Notes: a model not told the origin generated them from the letters alone. Positions 7,972 to 17,809 are shown, counted from the first letter of the stretch. The stretch is 64,000 nt of DNA from Lachnospiraceae bacterium (GCA_017558145.1 JAFYWF010000069.1:17824-81823), one strand, 5' to 3'. Program-made: numbers and translations.

Positions 7972-8196
7972 AAACTATCCCTCCGTTATATTAATTTTTA
8001 ATTGTTCCATTTTTGATGTGGTCATTACATATATTAAATACACCTATTACTAAATACACATAACCTAAATTTATGTAACATATAAAATACAAGATATAAC
8101 TTTTTAAAGCAATCCTATAAGAACGTTTAAAAGAATTACGAATTTATCAAACTTGGAGTATTATTACTCCTTATCCTCTTAAAAATATTCATATTC

Positions 8197-9030
8197 TCAA
8201 TATGCTGAAAAAGGAATATATTCTAAAGTTGTGTAACTTCTTTCATTTGCTTCGATGATTGCTTCTGCCACACCATCGTCATGAGTATCATTTGAAGCAT
8301 CCCAGTCCTCATCATAGGTAATAAACCAAGGATTATCCTCATCCTCTGCCGCATTAAATATAACCCCCTGCATAAGCTCTAACTTACCATTATTTAAAGA
8401 ATAATAGTACCAGGCAGAATTGTATGCACTGTTTGATGCTTCATTGGCAATCATATATACCCCTTCTTCAAGCCACTGCAAATAATATCTGTTTCTCTCA
8501 TGTCCGGAAAGTACATGCACCACTTTTCCGTTTGGTGCAGTATAGACATCGTAAAGCATACCTCCTGAAACATCTTTGGAAACTGCACTGATGAGTAATT
8601 CCTCTTTGCCATCCCCATCCAAATCTTTGAATGCATAACCAACATTCTCCAAAGGGCTTCCTTCATAATGATTAGAGATTAACGAGGAAATTCCATTTTC
8701 AAAATACTTATCTATACTCCACTCCTGTGCAAGTGCCTGATACACCAACTCCATTTGCTCTTTGTATACATTTTCTTTTCCGCTCTCTTGTGGTTCTTCT
8801 TTTTTTACATCTGCAACTTCTTCCACAGATTCTACATCTTCTTCCGTTTTTTCTGCCATTTGTACACTTTCTTCCGTCTCTGCACTTTCTTCTGATTGAT
8901 TTTCAGACTTTTCCTCTGTGGAATACTCTGTTGTCGAAGAAGCAATTCCTTCGGTTTTCATCTCTTTACTTTGACAACCACTAATCATCATGGCAACTGT
9001 CATTAACAATAATACTACTCTTATTTTCAT
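8197..9030 (-). CDS. Lipoprotein with EF-hand-like DxDGDG motif
   Basis: A 277-residue protein with a 15-residue hydrophobic signal and an ISGC lipobox (Cys19), so it should be lipid-anchored on the outer face of the membrane. Residues about 22-95 are a Glu/Ser-rich, low-complexity spacer. The C-terminal globular domain (about 95-277) opens with KDLDGDGKEELL, a calcium-loop-like motif common in Clostridia surface proteins of the FG-GAP/dockerin-like type. Aromatic-rich strands follow (NSAWYYYSLNNGKLELM). No enzyme motif is present. Function unknown; a surface sensor or binding role is possible. A small GGAGTA/TACTCC hairpin at 8155-8170 follows the stop. Confidence 0.75.
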   Translation of the reverse strand: MKIRVVLLLMTVAMMISGCQSKEMKTEGIASSTTEYSTEEKSENQSEESAETEESVQMAEKTEEDVESVEEVADVKKEEPQESGKENVYKEQMELVYQALAQEWSIDKYFENGISSLISNHYEGSPLENVGYAFKDLDGDGKEELLISAVSKDVSGGMLYDVYTAPNGKVVHVLSGHERNRYYLQWLEEGVYMIANEASNSAYNSAWYYYSLNNGKLELMQGVIFNAAEDEDNPWFITYDEDWDASNDTHDDGVAEAIIEANERSYTTLEYIPFSAY

Positions 9031-9490
9031 AAACTACACTCTTTTCCTTTTTTCCAATATTTTTATCTGGTATTTTCCAAATTAGAAGCACAAAGACTCA
9101 ATCCCTCCACGCTAATCTGACGAAGTGATTTCTTAACGGTAAAATACTTTAGTTCCCCCTATTTAACTCTACAAGTCTACGAATATAAGTGTTATGTGCA
9201 ATTTAAGTCACCCCTACCAACTTATTTCTATTCATGTCTTTGTAAATTCTTATTGTTTATAATACTACTTTTATGTAACCAAATCCTAACCGATACTATG
9301 GATTATATTCCTTTTTTCATTTCAAAATAGGTGCTGCTATCATGCACTTCTTTAAACCAGAAGTTACTTTGGCAAATGAGGTAGGTCACTTTATTTTAAT
9401 AACACTATAATTAACCGTAACACTTTTGCCTAAACCGTGTATATAAAAGTAAGCACTCAACTATCCCAAAAGAAAGAGAGGAACAATATA
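9031..9490. other. 460-base intergenic region, no gene seen
   Basis: This gap separates the divergent lipoprotein gene and the small membrane-protein gene. It is A/T-rich with scattered promoter-like hexamers for both directions. I see no coding frame, strong hairpin or repeat that I would defend. Confidence 0.5.
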
Positions 9491-9742
9491 ATGAATTGGA
9501 AAAATATTTCTACATCACATAAGGTTGCTACAGTCATTGCCAGCATCGCAGCTATACTTGCAATGATAAATATGGTGAAACCGGAACTATTCCCTATAGA
9601 CATGACCACTCCTGCTATCTCGGTTTTTACTATATGCGGAGCATTACTCTGCTGGAATCAGAAACGTAAGCTATCTTATCTAATGCTTGCTGCTTCGATT
9701 TTTTCACTGGTTTGCTTTTTTTTAGAACTGCTTTTTTTATAA
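9491..9742 (+). CDS. Small membrane protein
   Basis: The start is placed at the ATG at 9491, about seven bases after an AGAGAGGAA ribosome binding site; an upstream in-frame start at 9437 lacks one. The 83-residue product has three hydrophobic segments (about 11-26, 38-54 and 60-83) and a short basic loop (NQKRKL). Nothing indicates a substrate. It is a single gene followed directly by a terminator. Confidence 0.6.
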   Translation: MNWKNISTSHKVATVIASIAAILAMINMVKPELFPIDMTTPAISVFTICGALLCWNQKRKLSYLMLAASIFSLVCFFLELLFL

Positions 9743-9749
9743 TTCAAAA

Positions 9750-9788
9750 AAAGCCAACTGGATTTACTCCAGTCGGCTATGTCTTTTT
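9750..9788 (+). terminator. Terminator after the small membrane-protein gene
   Basis: AGCCAACTGGA (9752-9762) pairs with TCCAGTCGGCT (9768-9778) with one mismatch. A runs precede it and a T run follows, so it may work in both directions. Confidence 0.75.
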
Positions 9789-9877
9789 TCTCTATACTGC
9801 TATCTGCATTTTTATCTTTCTCTGTTTGGCTAAACCTCGACCTCCACGCCAAATACGATAATCATAGAAACACTGAC

Positions 9878-11446
9878 CTAATTATGTAATATATCATGAT
9901 CCAGCATATTCAGTTCATCTGCAACTTCAATTAAAGTGAGCTGCCAGCCGGAACCATTGATTGCTGTTCCCGGGAAATCCATAATTGAACAAATCGCAAG
10001 AGCAATACCGATCATTTCCATATGTATTCCTTGCTGTGTAAATGCCACAGTAAGTCCCATCAACATTCCCCCTGGTATCGGAGGCATAGCAAATGCCACT
10101 AATAGATTGGTCAAAAATCCTGTCAAAAGCCATGGTACGGTAATTGGAATACCGCAAGATTTTGCAAACATAATCTCCATACCGAATAATACAAACAACA
10201 TATCCGGCATAAATAATACCTGTCCCAAAGGAATTCCGAACTCAACTATTTGCTTATGTATCCCTAATTTCTTAACTGCATCCTTTGTATTCGTAGCAAA
10301 GGCCGCAGATGTAGACGCTGTCATCAGCAAAATTATCAAAGTCGGAAAAACCTTTTTAAAAAGCAATACTGGAGAAACTTTTTTTCTAAAAGCAATCTGC
10401 AAAAAATTCACTATATAAAAAATGGCCATCATAAGAATACTTACTACAATTAATTTCCATGAATCTAACATCGAATCGAGATTTCCATTTAAGATCATGC
10501 ATGTAAATAATAGAAAAATCAAGATTGGCATGGCAGAAGAAAGTACTGTCATAATTGTCTGAATAATAGAAGATATCTGCTCCACAAGTTTAAAAACATT
10601 GTCTACTCTTGAGGAAAGGGTAAGCATTGCTAGTCCTACAATAACTGCAATAAAAATCAATTGCATAGTATTACCGCTTACAAAAGGTTCGAATAGATTA
10701 GATGGAACAATTCCATAAATCAAATCAAAAACCTGTGAAAAATTAACATTTCCTCCATTACCTAATTTTACATTATATATAAAATAACCAACTCCTACAG
10801 CAAAACAATTAATAAGAAGCATCCTTCCTATAATTGTTTTGATAATTTTACTTCCTATCTTACCAAAATTTTCTATATTACCCATAGAACATATACTACC
10901 AAGTACAGAACAAAAAATCAGTGGCCCAGATACTGCTGAAATCAATCCCATAAAAGAATCTGTTGCCGGAGTCAAAAAATAATTATTTATCCCTGTATAA
11001 ACATCTTTTGGAAGAAAAGTAAGACCAAAGCCCGCAAGCATTGAAAGTATAATTGCAAAAATCAGTTTCATGGTATCCGAAAGTGGTTTTTTCTTAGCTG
11101 TAAATATAATACGATTCTTTCCCTTTTTGTAACTTCGAACAGGAATCATACCAATTCCAGCAAGCAGACTTCTGGTAAGTTCATCTTCCTCCTCTATTTT
11201 TTCAAAGGGATCATAAGACTCCCCTGGTATAATTACTTCTACTTTTATAGAAGAAATCCGTTTTATACAACGAACAGTACAGGAAACTGTTTCTCCAAAG
11301 CGAGCTTGATATGCCAGTAACTCTTCCTCTAACATAAGTTTTATGCGTAATGCCTCACGTCTCTCAACTTGAAAGTTTTCAAGAGATTTCTCCATATCGT
11401 CACAAATATTGTTAATGTTTTCATTCGTCAAAAAATATTTTTCCAT
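9878..11446 (-). CDS. Dicarboxylate/amino acid:cation symporter with extra N-terminal domain
   Basis: A 522-residue protein; ordinary DAACS carriers are about 400-430. The carrier part (about 128-510) has the family's membrane segments, the serine-rich re-entrant loop (TASTSAAFATNT) and the PPIPGG and MDFPGTAINGSG segments near the Na+ and substrate sites. It should import glutamate, aspartate, serine or a dicarboxylate with Na+ or H+. The first about 125 residues are cytosolic and additional. They contain RREALRIKLMLEEELLAYQ, which looks like the N-box helix of GHKL ATPases, and an IPGE..DPF segment, but no G boxes, so ATP binding is uncertain. The extra domain may regulate transport. A terminator lies between it and gldA upstream. 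Confidence 0.8.
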   Translation of the reverse strand: MEKYFLTNENINNICDDMEKSLENFQVERREALRIKLMLEEELLAYQARFGETVSCTVRCIKRISSIKVEVIIPGESYDPFEKIEEEDELTRSLLAGIGMIPVRSYKKGKNRIIFTAKKKPLSDTMKLIFAIILSMLAGFGLTFLPKDVYTGINNYFLTPATDSFMGLISAVSGPLIFCSVLGSICSMGNIENFGKIGSKIIKTIIGRMLLINCFAVGVGYFIYNVKLGNGGNVNFSQVFDLIYGIVPSNLFEPFVSGNTMQLIFIAVIVGLAMLTLSSRVDNVFKLVEQISSIIQTIMTVLSSAMPILIFLLFTCMILNGNLDSMLDSWKLIVVSILMMAIFYIVNFLQIAFRKKVSPVLLFKKVFPTLIILLMTASTSAAFATNTKDAVKKLGIHKQIVEFGIPLGQVLFMPDMLFVLFGMEIMFAKSCGIPITVPWLLTGFLTNLLVAFAMPPIPGGMLMGLTVAFTQQGIHMEMIGIALAICSIMDFPGTAINGSGWQLTLIEVADELNMLDHDILHN

Positions 11447-11527
11447 ATCGACTCCCTTCTCACTGTTTCTACCTTATAGTTTAAGAATCATCTATTTGTC
11501 AATGTTTTTTGTGTAGAATATCTAAAA

Positions 11528-11579
11528 TAAAAAAACACTGCAATCCCAAATATTTAAGTAATTATGGGATTACAGTGTT
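11528..11579 (-). terminator. Terminator of gldA
   Basis: AACACTG plus AATCCCA (11534-11548) pair with TGGGATT plus CAGTGTT (11565-11579). On the minus strand the stem is followed by a run of seven T, downstream of the gldA stop. Confidence 0.8.
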
Positions 11580-11628
11580 CTTGTTAATCTTTGCTAAATA
11601 TTAAAATTATTGAATAGAAAATCAAAAA

Positions 11629-12714
11629 TTACACCATTGTTTTTCCAATCGCATCCGCTGCCAAAATCGCTGCATAGATATCTTTTGCAGTTACTGCAAA
11701 AGGCATATTTACAACAGTATCTACTGCTGTCGCTTCTGCAACTGCCATAATTTCTTCTTCTTTAATTTCTGTAATTCCAAGTTCACCTAATGTTACAGGA
11801 AGCCCTACTCTTACACAAAAATCAAGAACTTCATATAATTCTTCTTCAGGAGAATTTTCTAATACTAACTGCACAATGGTACCGAAAGCAACTTTTTCTC
11901 CATGATACATATGGTGACACTGCGGAAGTACTGTAAGACCATTATGAACTGCATGTGCACCTGCAAGTCCACCGGATTCAAATCCAATGCCGGAAAGTAA
12001 GGTATTTGCCTCTACTACATTTTCAACAGCTTTTGTACAAACATGAGCTTCTGCTGCTAACATAGCTAATTCACCTTCTGCGATCAATGTTTCATAACAT
12101 TTTTTTGCTAATGTCATAGCTGCTACCGTTGGAAGTCCTCCTGCACAAGAGTTTGCACTGGATGCTTCACATGCTCTTGCTTCAAAATATGTAGCTAATG
12201 CATCGCCCATACCGGAAACTAATAATCTGGCAGGAGCTTTCACAATAACATCTGTATCCACTAATACTAAATTAGGATTTGCAGGCAACCAATAATAATC
12301 TTCAAATACACCTTCATCAGAATATACTACTGACAATGCTGAACAAGGTGCATCTGTAGATGCAATGGTAGGTACAATTGCTACAGGTATACTGTTTTCA
12401 TAAGCAACCGCTTTGGACGTATCAAGGATTTTTCCGCCACCAACACCAACTACTACGTCGATACCATTTTCTTTTACAATATTTACTAATCTTGCAATTT
12501 CATTTCTGGAACATTCTCCGTTAAAATCTTCATAAAGAATTTCCACTTCTGCTTCTTGAAAAGATTTTTCAATTGTTTCTGCATTTCTCTTTCTTCCGGA
12601 TGGAGAAACCACAATCAAAGCTTTTTTCCCAAGCTTTGCAACATATGCTCCAAGATTTGCCATTTCACCTGCACCTTGTACATATTTTCCCGGTGCTATA
12701 ATTACTTTTCCCAT
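11629..12714 (-). CDS. gldA: Glycerol dehydrogenase (NAD-dependent)
   Basis: A 361-residue member of the iron/zinc alcohol dehydrogenase family, normal length, with GGAGG before the ATG. The N-terminal half is the nucleotide domain with VVGVGGGKILDTSKA (about 88-102) and the STDAPCSALSV segment. The metal-binding residues are visible as the Asp of SGMGDALATYFEAR, the His of AGAHAVHNGL and the His of MYHGEKVAFG. It oxidises glycerol to dihydroxyacetone, or reduces the ketone during fermentation. No dihydroxyacetone kinase is adjacent, so the exact physiological substrate is open. Confidence 0.9.
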   Translation of the reverse strand: MGKVIIAPGKYVQGAGEMANLGAYVAKLGKKALIVVSPSGRKRNAETIEKSFQEAEVEILYEDFNGECSRNEIARLVNIVKENGIDVVVGVGGGKILDTSKAVAYENSIPVAIVPTIASTDAPCSALSVVYSDEGVFEDYYWLPANPNLVLVDTDVIVKAPARLLVSGMGDALATYFEARACEASSANSCAGGLPTVAAMTLAKKCYETLIAEGELAMLAAEAHVCTKAVENVVEANTLLSGIGFESGGLAGAHAVHNGLTVLPQCHHMYHGEKVAFGTIVQLVLENSPEEELYEVLDFCVRVGLPVTLGELGITEIKEEEIMAVAEATAVDTVVNMPFAVTAKDIYAAILAADAIGKTMV

Positions 12715-12889
12715 AAAAACCTCCCATAATTGATTGATATAAAACTATTACATTCATAGTCTATCATTCTATAGATGTTCCTGCAATGATTTCTCTGATT
12801 CTTCTCTATTCAAAAGCAAATTTGTCATACTCAAATTTTATATAAAAAACGCCAAATATCTTGTTATTCGAAAACTTCTTTTTTATAAA

Positions 12890-12925
12890 AATAGCACCTT
12901 ACTTCTTTTTAAATTAGATGCTATT
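12890..12925 (-). terminator. Terminator of the STAND-TPR gene
   Basis: AATAGCA (12890-12896) and TGCTATT (12919-12925) form the stem; on the minus strand it is followed by TTTTAT. It sits about 50 bases past the stop at 12977. Confidence 0.5.
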
Positions 12926-12976
12926 CCTCTTAAGCCTTTGTTTTTTTAACTTTTTCAATTCATATCCTTGTTGTAT

Positions 12977-15922
12977 TTAATCAAAAATATGTTTTTGTAT
13001 TTCAGCATACTTCTCGCGTAATTCTTTTTCTTTTATCTCATCTCCCATTTCTCTATATTCTTCTGCAAGATTATTCATAGAAGCCAAAGTATTAGGATGT
13101 TCCTCGCCAAGTATATTTTTCATTGATTCATAACATTGTTCCATTAATTCTTTGGCAATTTGGTGTTCTCCTAATTCACGATATTGTATGGCAAGATTAT
13201 TTAAAGAAGCTAACGTATCCGGATCTTCCTCTCCTAAAACACGCTTTCTTATTTCATAACACTGCTCCATTAATTCTTTGGCTGTTTCATATTCTTCTAA
13301 TTCGCCATACTGTAGAGCAAGATAATTAAGAATATTTAATGTATCTGGATCCTCTTCTCCCCAAATACGTTTTTGTATTTCATAACATTGTTCACATAAT
13401 TCTTTCGCTGTTTCATATTCCTCAAATTCACTATATTCTATAATAAGATTTTGAAGAGAATTTATTGTACTGGGATGCTCTTCTCCTAACACTCGTTTTT
13501 GTATCTCATAACATCGCTCAAATAATTCTAATGCTTCTTCATATTCTTCCAATTCGCGATATTCTGTTGCTAAATTATAAAGCGAAATTAGGGTATTCGG
13601 GTGTTCCTCGCCTAAAGTCTGCTTTTGCAACTCATAACACTGCTCCCCTAATTTTTTTGCTGTTAAATGTTCTCCCAATGCACTATATTCTAACACAAGA
13701 TTTATAAGAGCTCCTAAAGTACTAGGATGTTCCTCGCCCAATACATTCTTCTGTATTTCATAACATTGTTCTGCCAATTCTTTTGCTGTTACGTGATCAC
13801 CTAATTCACTATATCTTGCTACAAGATTATTAAGAGCACCTAAAGTTCTTGGGTGTTCCTCCCCAAATACTTGTTTTTCAATTTTATAACATTGTTCTGC
13901 CAATTCTTTTGCTGTGAGATAATCTTCTAACTGACTATATACAATTGCCAAATTATTAAGCGAATATAATGTATCCGGGTCCTCTTCTCCTAATACACGT
14001 TTACTTATCTCATAACACTCTTCGTTTAATCTTTTTGCTGTATGGTAATCTCCTAATTGACTATAATCAATCGCAAGATTATTTAAACAGTACAATGTAT
14101 CCGGATCCTCTTCTCCTAACACACGTTTTCTGATTTCATAACATTGCTCCATAATGTCTTTTGCTTTTTGGTACTCACCATTATAATAAAATACCATAGA
14201 ATACATACTCATAGCGCGCAGTGTTACATTAGATTCTTTCGGTAAATATTCCATTGCATATTCATAAATAGAAGTCGCTAAGTCTTGAGCACTTTGATAT
14301 TGTCCCATTTCCAACAAATCATAAATATACACACAAGCACAACGCACTCTTATTATATGGGAACACGGATTTTTCATAAAATAATCATAAATTTTTTTGG
14401 ATAGAATTGCATTTTTATGATAGTCACCTTCGTATTCTCGAATGTATTCTAATTCATCCAAAAACTCACTTAATTCTTCATCTGAGAAAACAAACTGATT
14501 TGTTACTTCCAATATCTCAAACAACCAAGATAACATGCTCCATTGTTCTTCTTCACTTTCGTCATTAAAGATTTCATCTTTTATAAACTCTAAAACTGCT
14601 TTTTGTATTTTTTCAATATTCTCGCATACACTCCTTGCCACTACTCTACAAGTCTCATGAAGTTTATATCTCGCACCTTCCGCTTCTACTAAGGAAAGTT
14701 TTAAAATGACGCTAAGCTCTGGAAGATAAGAATTATATTCCACCTTATTTGCAATGTTCTCTACCATTTTCACAGTCCATACACTTGGTAACCAAGAGAT
14801 TAATTCCATTAGCCTGCGGGTAGGCTTATCCATATATCTTAAATATCTTTGAGCTAACTCAGATGTATCTTTCCCAAAACACTCTATGTCGGGTCGACAA
14901 TTCTTTTTAATTATTTCTTCATATGTTCTTACACATATATCCATATAAACAGGAGTTCCATGACTCAATTCATATAATTGTTCACATAATCTATGATCTG
15001 TAATACCAGCTTTTGCAAAATACTGAATCGCATCCTTGTCTGATAAATTTCCCATAAGATGCAGATTCTCTTTAGGCATAATATCTTCTTTCCATTTGAT
15101 TTTTTCTCGGCCAGCTACCACCCATAGAGTATTTGGGATTTCTACAAGTCGTCTGAAATTTGCATGAATCCAATTATCTTTTCCTACTGATAATTCCCCT
15201 TCACTCAAATCATCTATATATCGTTCATATCCATCCAAAAAAATAACAAATGGTCTTGTTCTCTTTATCATATGTTTACCTACATCATACACAAAAAATT
15301 GATGCAAATATTCATTGACTAATGTCTTACAATCCAATCCATTTATTAACTTATAAAGATTAGCCTCTCTTCCACTTTCTTCTTTTTGATGCTTAACTTT
15401 ATTGTTTAAAGATACAATACCATCAATAACTTTTGCTGCCGAACCTACCCCCGGAACAAATTCTCCAACGATACTAAGTGCAACATCCACTATGGGATTT
15501 TCTATCAATGATTTTGCCGTTTCTTCTTTTATTTTTTCAAAGTCTCTAGTACCCTCACTACATATTTTAGAAATTGCTGCATCAAAAATCGGAAAAGATA
15601 ACCCTTTTATCCTTAAACACATTTCCCGTGAAAGGCGAAATAATAAGGCTTCCTTAGTAGTATACTCTTCGAAATTATATGACATATGATCTAAACCGTT
15701 ACTTTCTTCTACTCGTTCATCAATTTCTTCTCCGATTTTTTTGACTAGAGTACTTTTTCCAATTCCCCCAACACCATAGAAACCAATTGCAGAAACACTA
15801 CCGGGAATCATAGCATCATAAACATCCCAGAAAGCTTTCCTAGGTTCTTCTCTATCAGTAAATAAATCTTCAGCTTTTTTTGTATTAAAATCCTCAATGG
15901 TATAAAGTTCCGGTTGCAGCAT
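12977..15922 (-). CDS. STAND NTPase with kinesin-light-chain-type TPR array
   Basis: A 981-residue protein behind AAAGGAG. Residues 50-58 (GVGGIGKST) are the Walker A loop and FVIFLDG (224-230) the Walker B strand with Asp230, so this is a signal-transducing NTPase of the NB-ARC/NACHT kind. A hydrophobic insert lies at about 135-175. A helical linker (about 380-480) follows the NTPase. From about residue 500 the protein is TPR, with nine regular 42-residue units each carrying GEE[DH]P-x-TL. Such proteins sense a ligand with the repeats, oligomerise and trigger a fused or partner effector; several bacterial relatives act against phages. No recognisable N-terminal effector is present: the chain starts about 20 residues before the NTPase. 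It is a single gene between gldA and divergent putP. Confidence 0.85.
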   Translation of the reverse strand: MLQPELYTIEDFNTKKAEDLFTDREEPRKAFWDVYDAMIPGSVSAIGFYGVGGIGKSTLVKKIGEEIDERVEESNGLDHMSYNFEEYTTKEALLFRLSREMCLRIKGLSFPIFDAAISKICSEGTRDFEKIKEETAKSLIENPIVDVALSIVGEFVPGVGSAAKVIDGIVSLNNKVKHQKEESGREANLYKLINGLDCKTLVNEYLHQFFVYDVGKHMIKRTRPFVIFLDGYERYIDDLSEGELSVGKDNWIHANFRRLVEIPNTLWVVAGREKIKWKEDIMPKENLHLMGNLSDKDAIQYFAKAGITDHRLCEQLYELSHGTPVYMDICVRTYEEIIKKNCRPDIECFGKDTSELAQRYLRYMDKPTRRLMELISWLPSVWTVKMVENIANKVEYNSYLPELSVILKLSLVEAEGARYKLHETCRVVARSVCENIEKIQKAVLEFIKDEIFNDESEEEQWSMLSWLFEILEVTNQFVFSDEELSEFLDELEYIREYEGDYHKNAILSKKIYDYFMKNPCSHIIRVRCACVYIYDLLEMGQYQSAQDLATSIYEYAMEYLPKESNVTLRAMSMYSMVFYYNGEYQKAKDIMEQCYEIRKRVLGEEDPDTLYCLNNLAIDYSQLGDYHTAKRLNEECYEISKRVLGEEDPDTLYSLNNLAIVYSQLEDYLTAKELAEQCYKIEKQVFGEEHPRTLGALNNLVARYSELGDHVTAKELAEQCYEIQKNVLGEEHPSTLGALINLVLEYSALGEHLTAKKLGEQCYELQKQTLGEEHPNTLISLYNLATEYRELEEYEEALELFERCYEIQKRVLGEEHPSTINSLQNLIIEYSEFEEYETAKELCEQCYEIQKRIWGEEDPDTLNILNYLALQYGELEEYETAKELMEQCYEIRKRVLGEEDPDTLASLNNLAIQYRELGEHQIAKELMEQCYESMKNILGEEHPNTLASMNNLAEEYREMGDEIKEKELREKYAEIQKHIFD
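12983..14240 (-). repeat. About nine 126-bp coding repeats (TPR units)
   Basis: The 3' part of the STAND gene is an array of 42-codon units. Wording such as GAACAATGTTATGAAAT on the minus strand recurs in most units. The copies differ by point changes rather than being identical, so the array is old enough to have diverged but can still recombine. Confidence 0.85.
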
Positions 15923-16095
15923 ATTTCTTCTCCTTTACATTGTATTCTTATCATCCTTTAATTTCAAAAAGGCTTATCCATTTTTCTTACGTTCCTCTAA
16001 AAACACATGAATATATATTTTATATAACAACATTATACTATTTAAAATATACACAAGAAAAGATTACTTTTCATTTTATAAAAATATATTTTTCA

Positions 16096-16132
16096 CTTTA
16101 TAGTGGTAAATCACTAAATTATCTGTTATACT
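16096..16132 (+). promoter_or_regulatory. putP promoter with overlapping palindrome
   Basis: TATACT at 16127-16132 is a good -10 box about 35 bases before the start. A palindrome TAGTG-N6-CACTA (16101-16116) covers the expected -35 position, where no consensus hexamer is seen. That would suit a repressor or activator site. Confidence 0.4.
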
Positions 16133-16166
16133 GTACAAAGTATTTAAAAAACAGAGGAGAAATATT

Positions 16167-17702
16167 ATGAACAGTACAATTATTTGGATTCTCGTAACCT
16201 TCATTGCTTATATGAGCATGATGTTATTTATTGGAGCATCCTACATGAAAACAGGAAATACATCTGAAGATTATTTTCTAGGTGGAAGAAAATTAGGCGG
16301 ATGGGTTGTTGCATTGTCAGCACAGGCTTCTGATATGAGCGGTTGGCTTCTGATGGGACTTCCTGGAAGTGTATATGCTTTTGGTACCGGTCAAATGTGG
16401 ATTGCCGTTGGTCTTTTTCTTGGAACAGTTGCCAATTGGCTTATCATTTCCAATCGACTTCGACGCTATACTATAGTAGCAAACAATTCCTTAACATTGC
16501 CTGCTTATTTTGAAAATCGTTTCCATGACAAAAAACGAATTTTACTCGGTATTTCATCTGTAGTAATTGTTATTTTCTTTTTGGTTTACACTGCTTCTGC
16601 TTTTGCATCCGGTGGGAAATTATTTAGTACCGTTTTTGGCTGCAGCTATCATGTATCTTTGACCATCGGTGCCCTTATTATCTTGGCATATACCTTTATG
16701 GGTGGTTTTATGGCAGTATGTGTGACCGACTTTATTCAGGGTATGTTAATGGTTGTTGCTCTTGTAACCGTACCTTTAGTTGCCTATTTCTTAATCGGTG
16801 GTGATGTGAATGGTACCTTAGCACAAACCGGTGTAACAACAGCAAACTTTTTAAATGTTATGAAAAACGGAGATAATACTTTTACTGCAGTAGAAATTAT
16901 TTCACAGCTTGCCTGGGGACTTGGTTATTGTGGTATGCCACATATCTTAGTTCGCTTTATGGCGGTAAAGAATCAAAAAGAATTAAATAAATCGAAAGGT
17001 ATTGCCATTGTTTGGGTAGCGATTTCGCTTGGTTTTGCCGTAATTATCGGCGTTATCGGAAGAGCTTATTTGTACCCTACCATTTTAGGAGAAAATGGCA
17101 GCTCCACAGAAACTGTATTTATTGAAATGATTACCAAAGCTTTTACACAAGATTTCAGACTTCCTTTCATTGCAGGATTGTTCCTTTGTGGAATTTTGGC
17201 AGCTATTATGTCTACTGCAGATTCCCAGCTTTTGGTTACTGCCTCTTCTGTATCTGAAGATATTTATAAAGGTATCGTAAAAAAAGATGCCAACCAGGAT
17301 AATGTAATGAAAATGAGTAGAATTACTGTTATTGTGGTAGCTTTATTAGCCTACGTAATTGCTTGGGATCCTAACAGTAGCATCATGGGACTTGTATCCA
17401 ATGCTTGGGCCGGACTTGGCGCTGCCTTTGGTCCTACCGTGTTGATGTCTTTATTCTGGAAAAGATGTAACCTTCCCGGAGCCGTTGCAGGTATTGTTTC
17501 CGGTGGCTTAACAGTTATTATTTGGGATTATATTCCACTGATTGCAGGTCAGACTTTAGGATCCGTAACCGGACTCTATTCCCTTGCTATTGGATTTTTA
17601 ATTAGTATTGTACTTATTGTAATCGTAAGCCTTTGCACAAAGGAACCCGATGCTTCCATTCTGGCAGAATTTGATCGTGTAGTTTCAAACGAAGAAATTT
17701 AA
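16167..17702 (+). CDS. putP: Sodium/proline symporter
   Basis: A 511-residue SSS-family carrier with about 13 membrane helices, close to E. coli PutP in length (502). The signature LSAQASDMSGWLLMGLPG (about 50-67) contains Asp56 and Ser58/Gly59, matching PutP Asp55, Ser57 and Gly58 of the Na+/proline site. A second ion-site helix reads CGILAAIMSTADSQLLV (about 342-358), where MST corresponds to the Ser340/Thr341 pair. It should import L-proline with Na+ at the cytoplasmic membrane. GAGGAG precedes the ATG. The gene is monocistronic with its own terminator. Confidence 0.9.
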   Translation: MNSTIIWILVTFIAYMSMMLFIGASYMKTGNTSEDYFLGGRKLGGWVVALSAQASDMSGWLLMGLPGSVYAFGTGQMWIAVGLFLGTVANWLIISNRLRRYTIVANNSLTLPAYFENRFHDKKRILLGISSVVIVIFFLVYTASAFASGGKLFSTVFGCSYHVSLTIGALIILAYTFMGGFMAVCVTDFIQGMLMVVALVTVPLVAYFLIGGDVNGTLAQTGVTTANFLNVMKNGDNTFTAVEIISQLAWGLGYCGMPHILVRFMAVKNQKELNKSKGIAIVWVAISLGFAVIIGVIGRAYLYPTILGENGSSTETVFIEMITKAFTQDFRLPFIAGLFLCGILAAIMSTADSQLLVTASSVSEDIYKGIVKKDANQDNVMKMSRITVIVVALLAYVIAWDPNSSIMGLVSNAWAGLGAAFGPTVLMSLFWKRCNLPGAVAGIVSGGLTVIIWDYIPLIAGQTLGSVTGLYSLAIGFLISIVLIVIVSLCTKEPDASILAEFDRVVSNEEI

Positions 17703-17708
17703 AAAAAC

Positions 17709-17745
17709 AGCCTAAAACTATCCCTTAAAAGAATAGTTTTAGGCT
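17709..17745 (+). terminator. Terminator of putP
   Basis: AGCCTAAAACTAT (17709-17721) pairs perfectly with ATAGTTTTAGGCT (17733-17745). It is preceded by A7 and followed by a T-rich tail, and probably also serves the convergent gene ending at 17810. Confidence 0.85.
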
Positions 17746-17809
17746 ATTTCTTTGTTCATCTTACTGCCTACATTCAATAATGAATCCATCACAACAAAAT
17801 GAAATCTTT

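Noticed and set aside
12983..14240. Regular 126-bp repeats considered as a CRISPR-like or satellite array
   Set aside because: They are in-frame TPR codons with no spacers and are explained by the protein.
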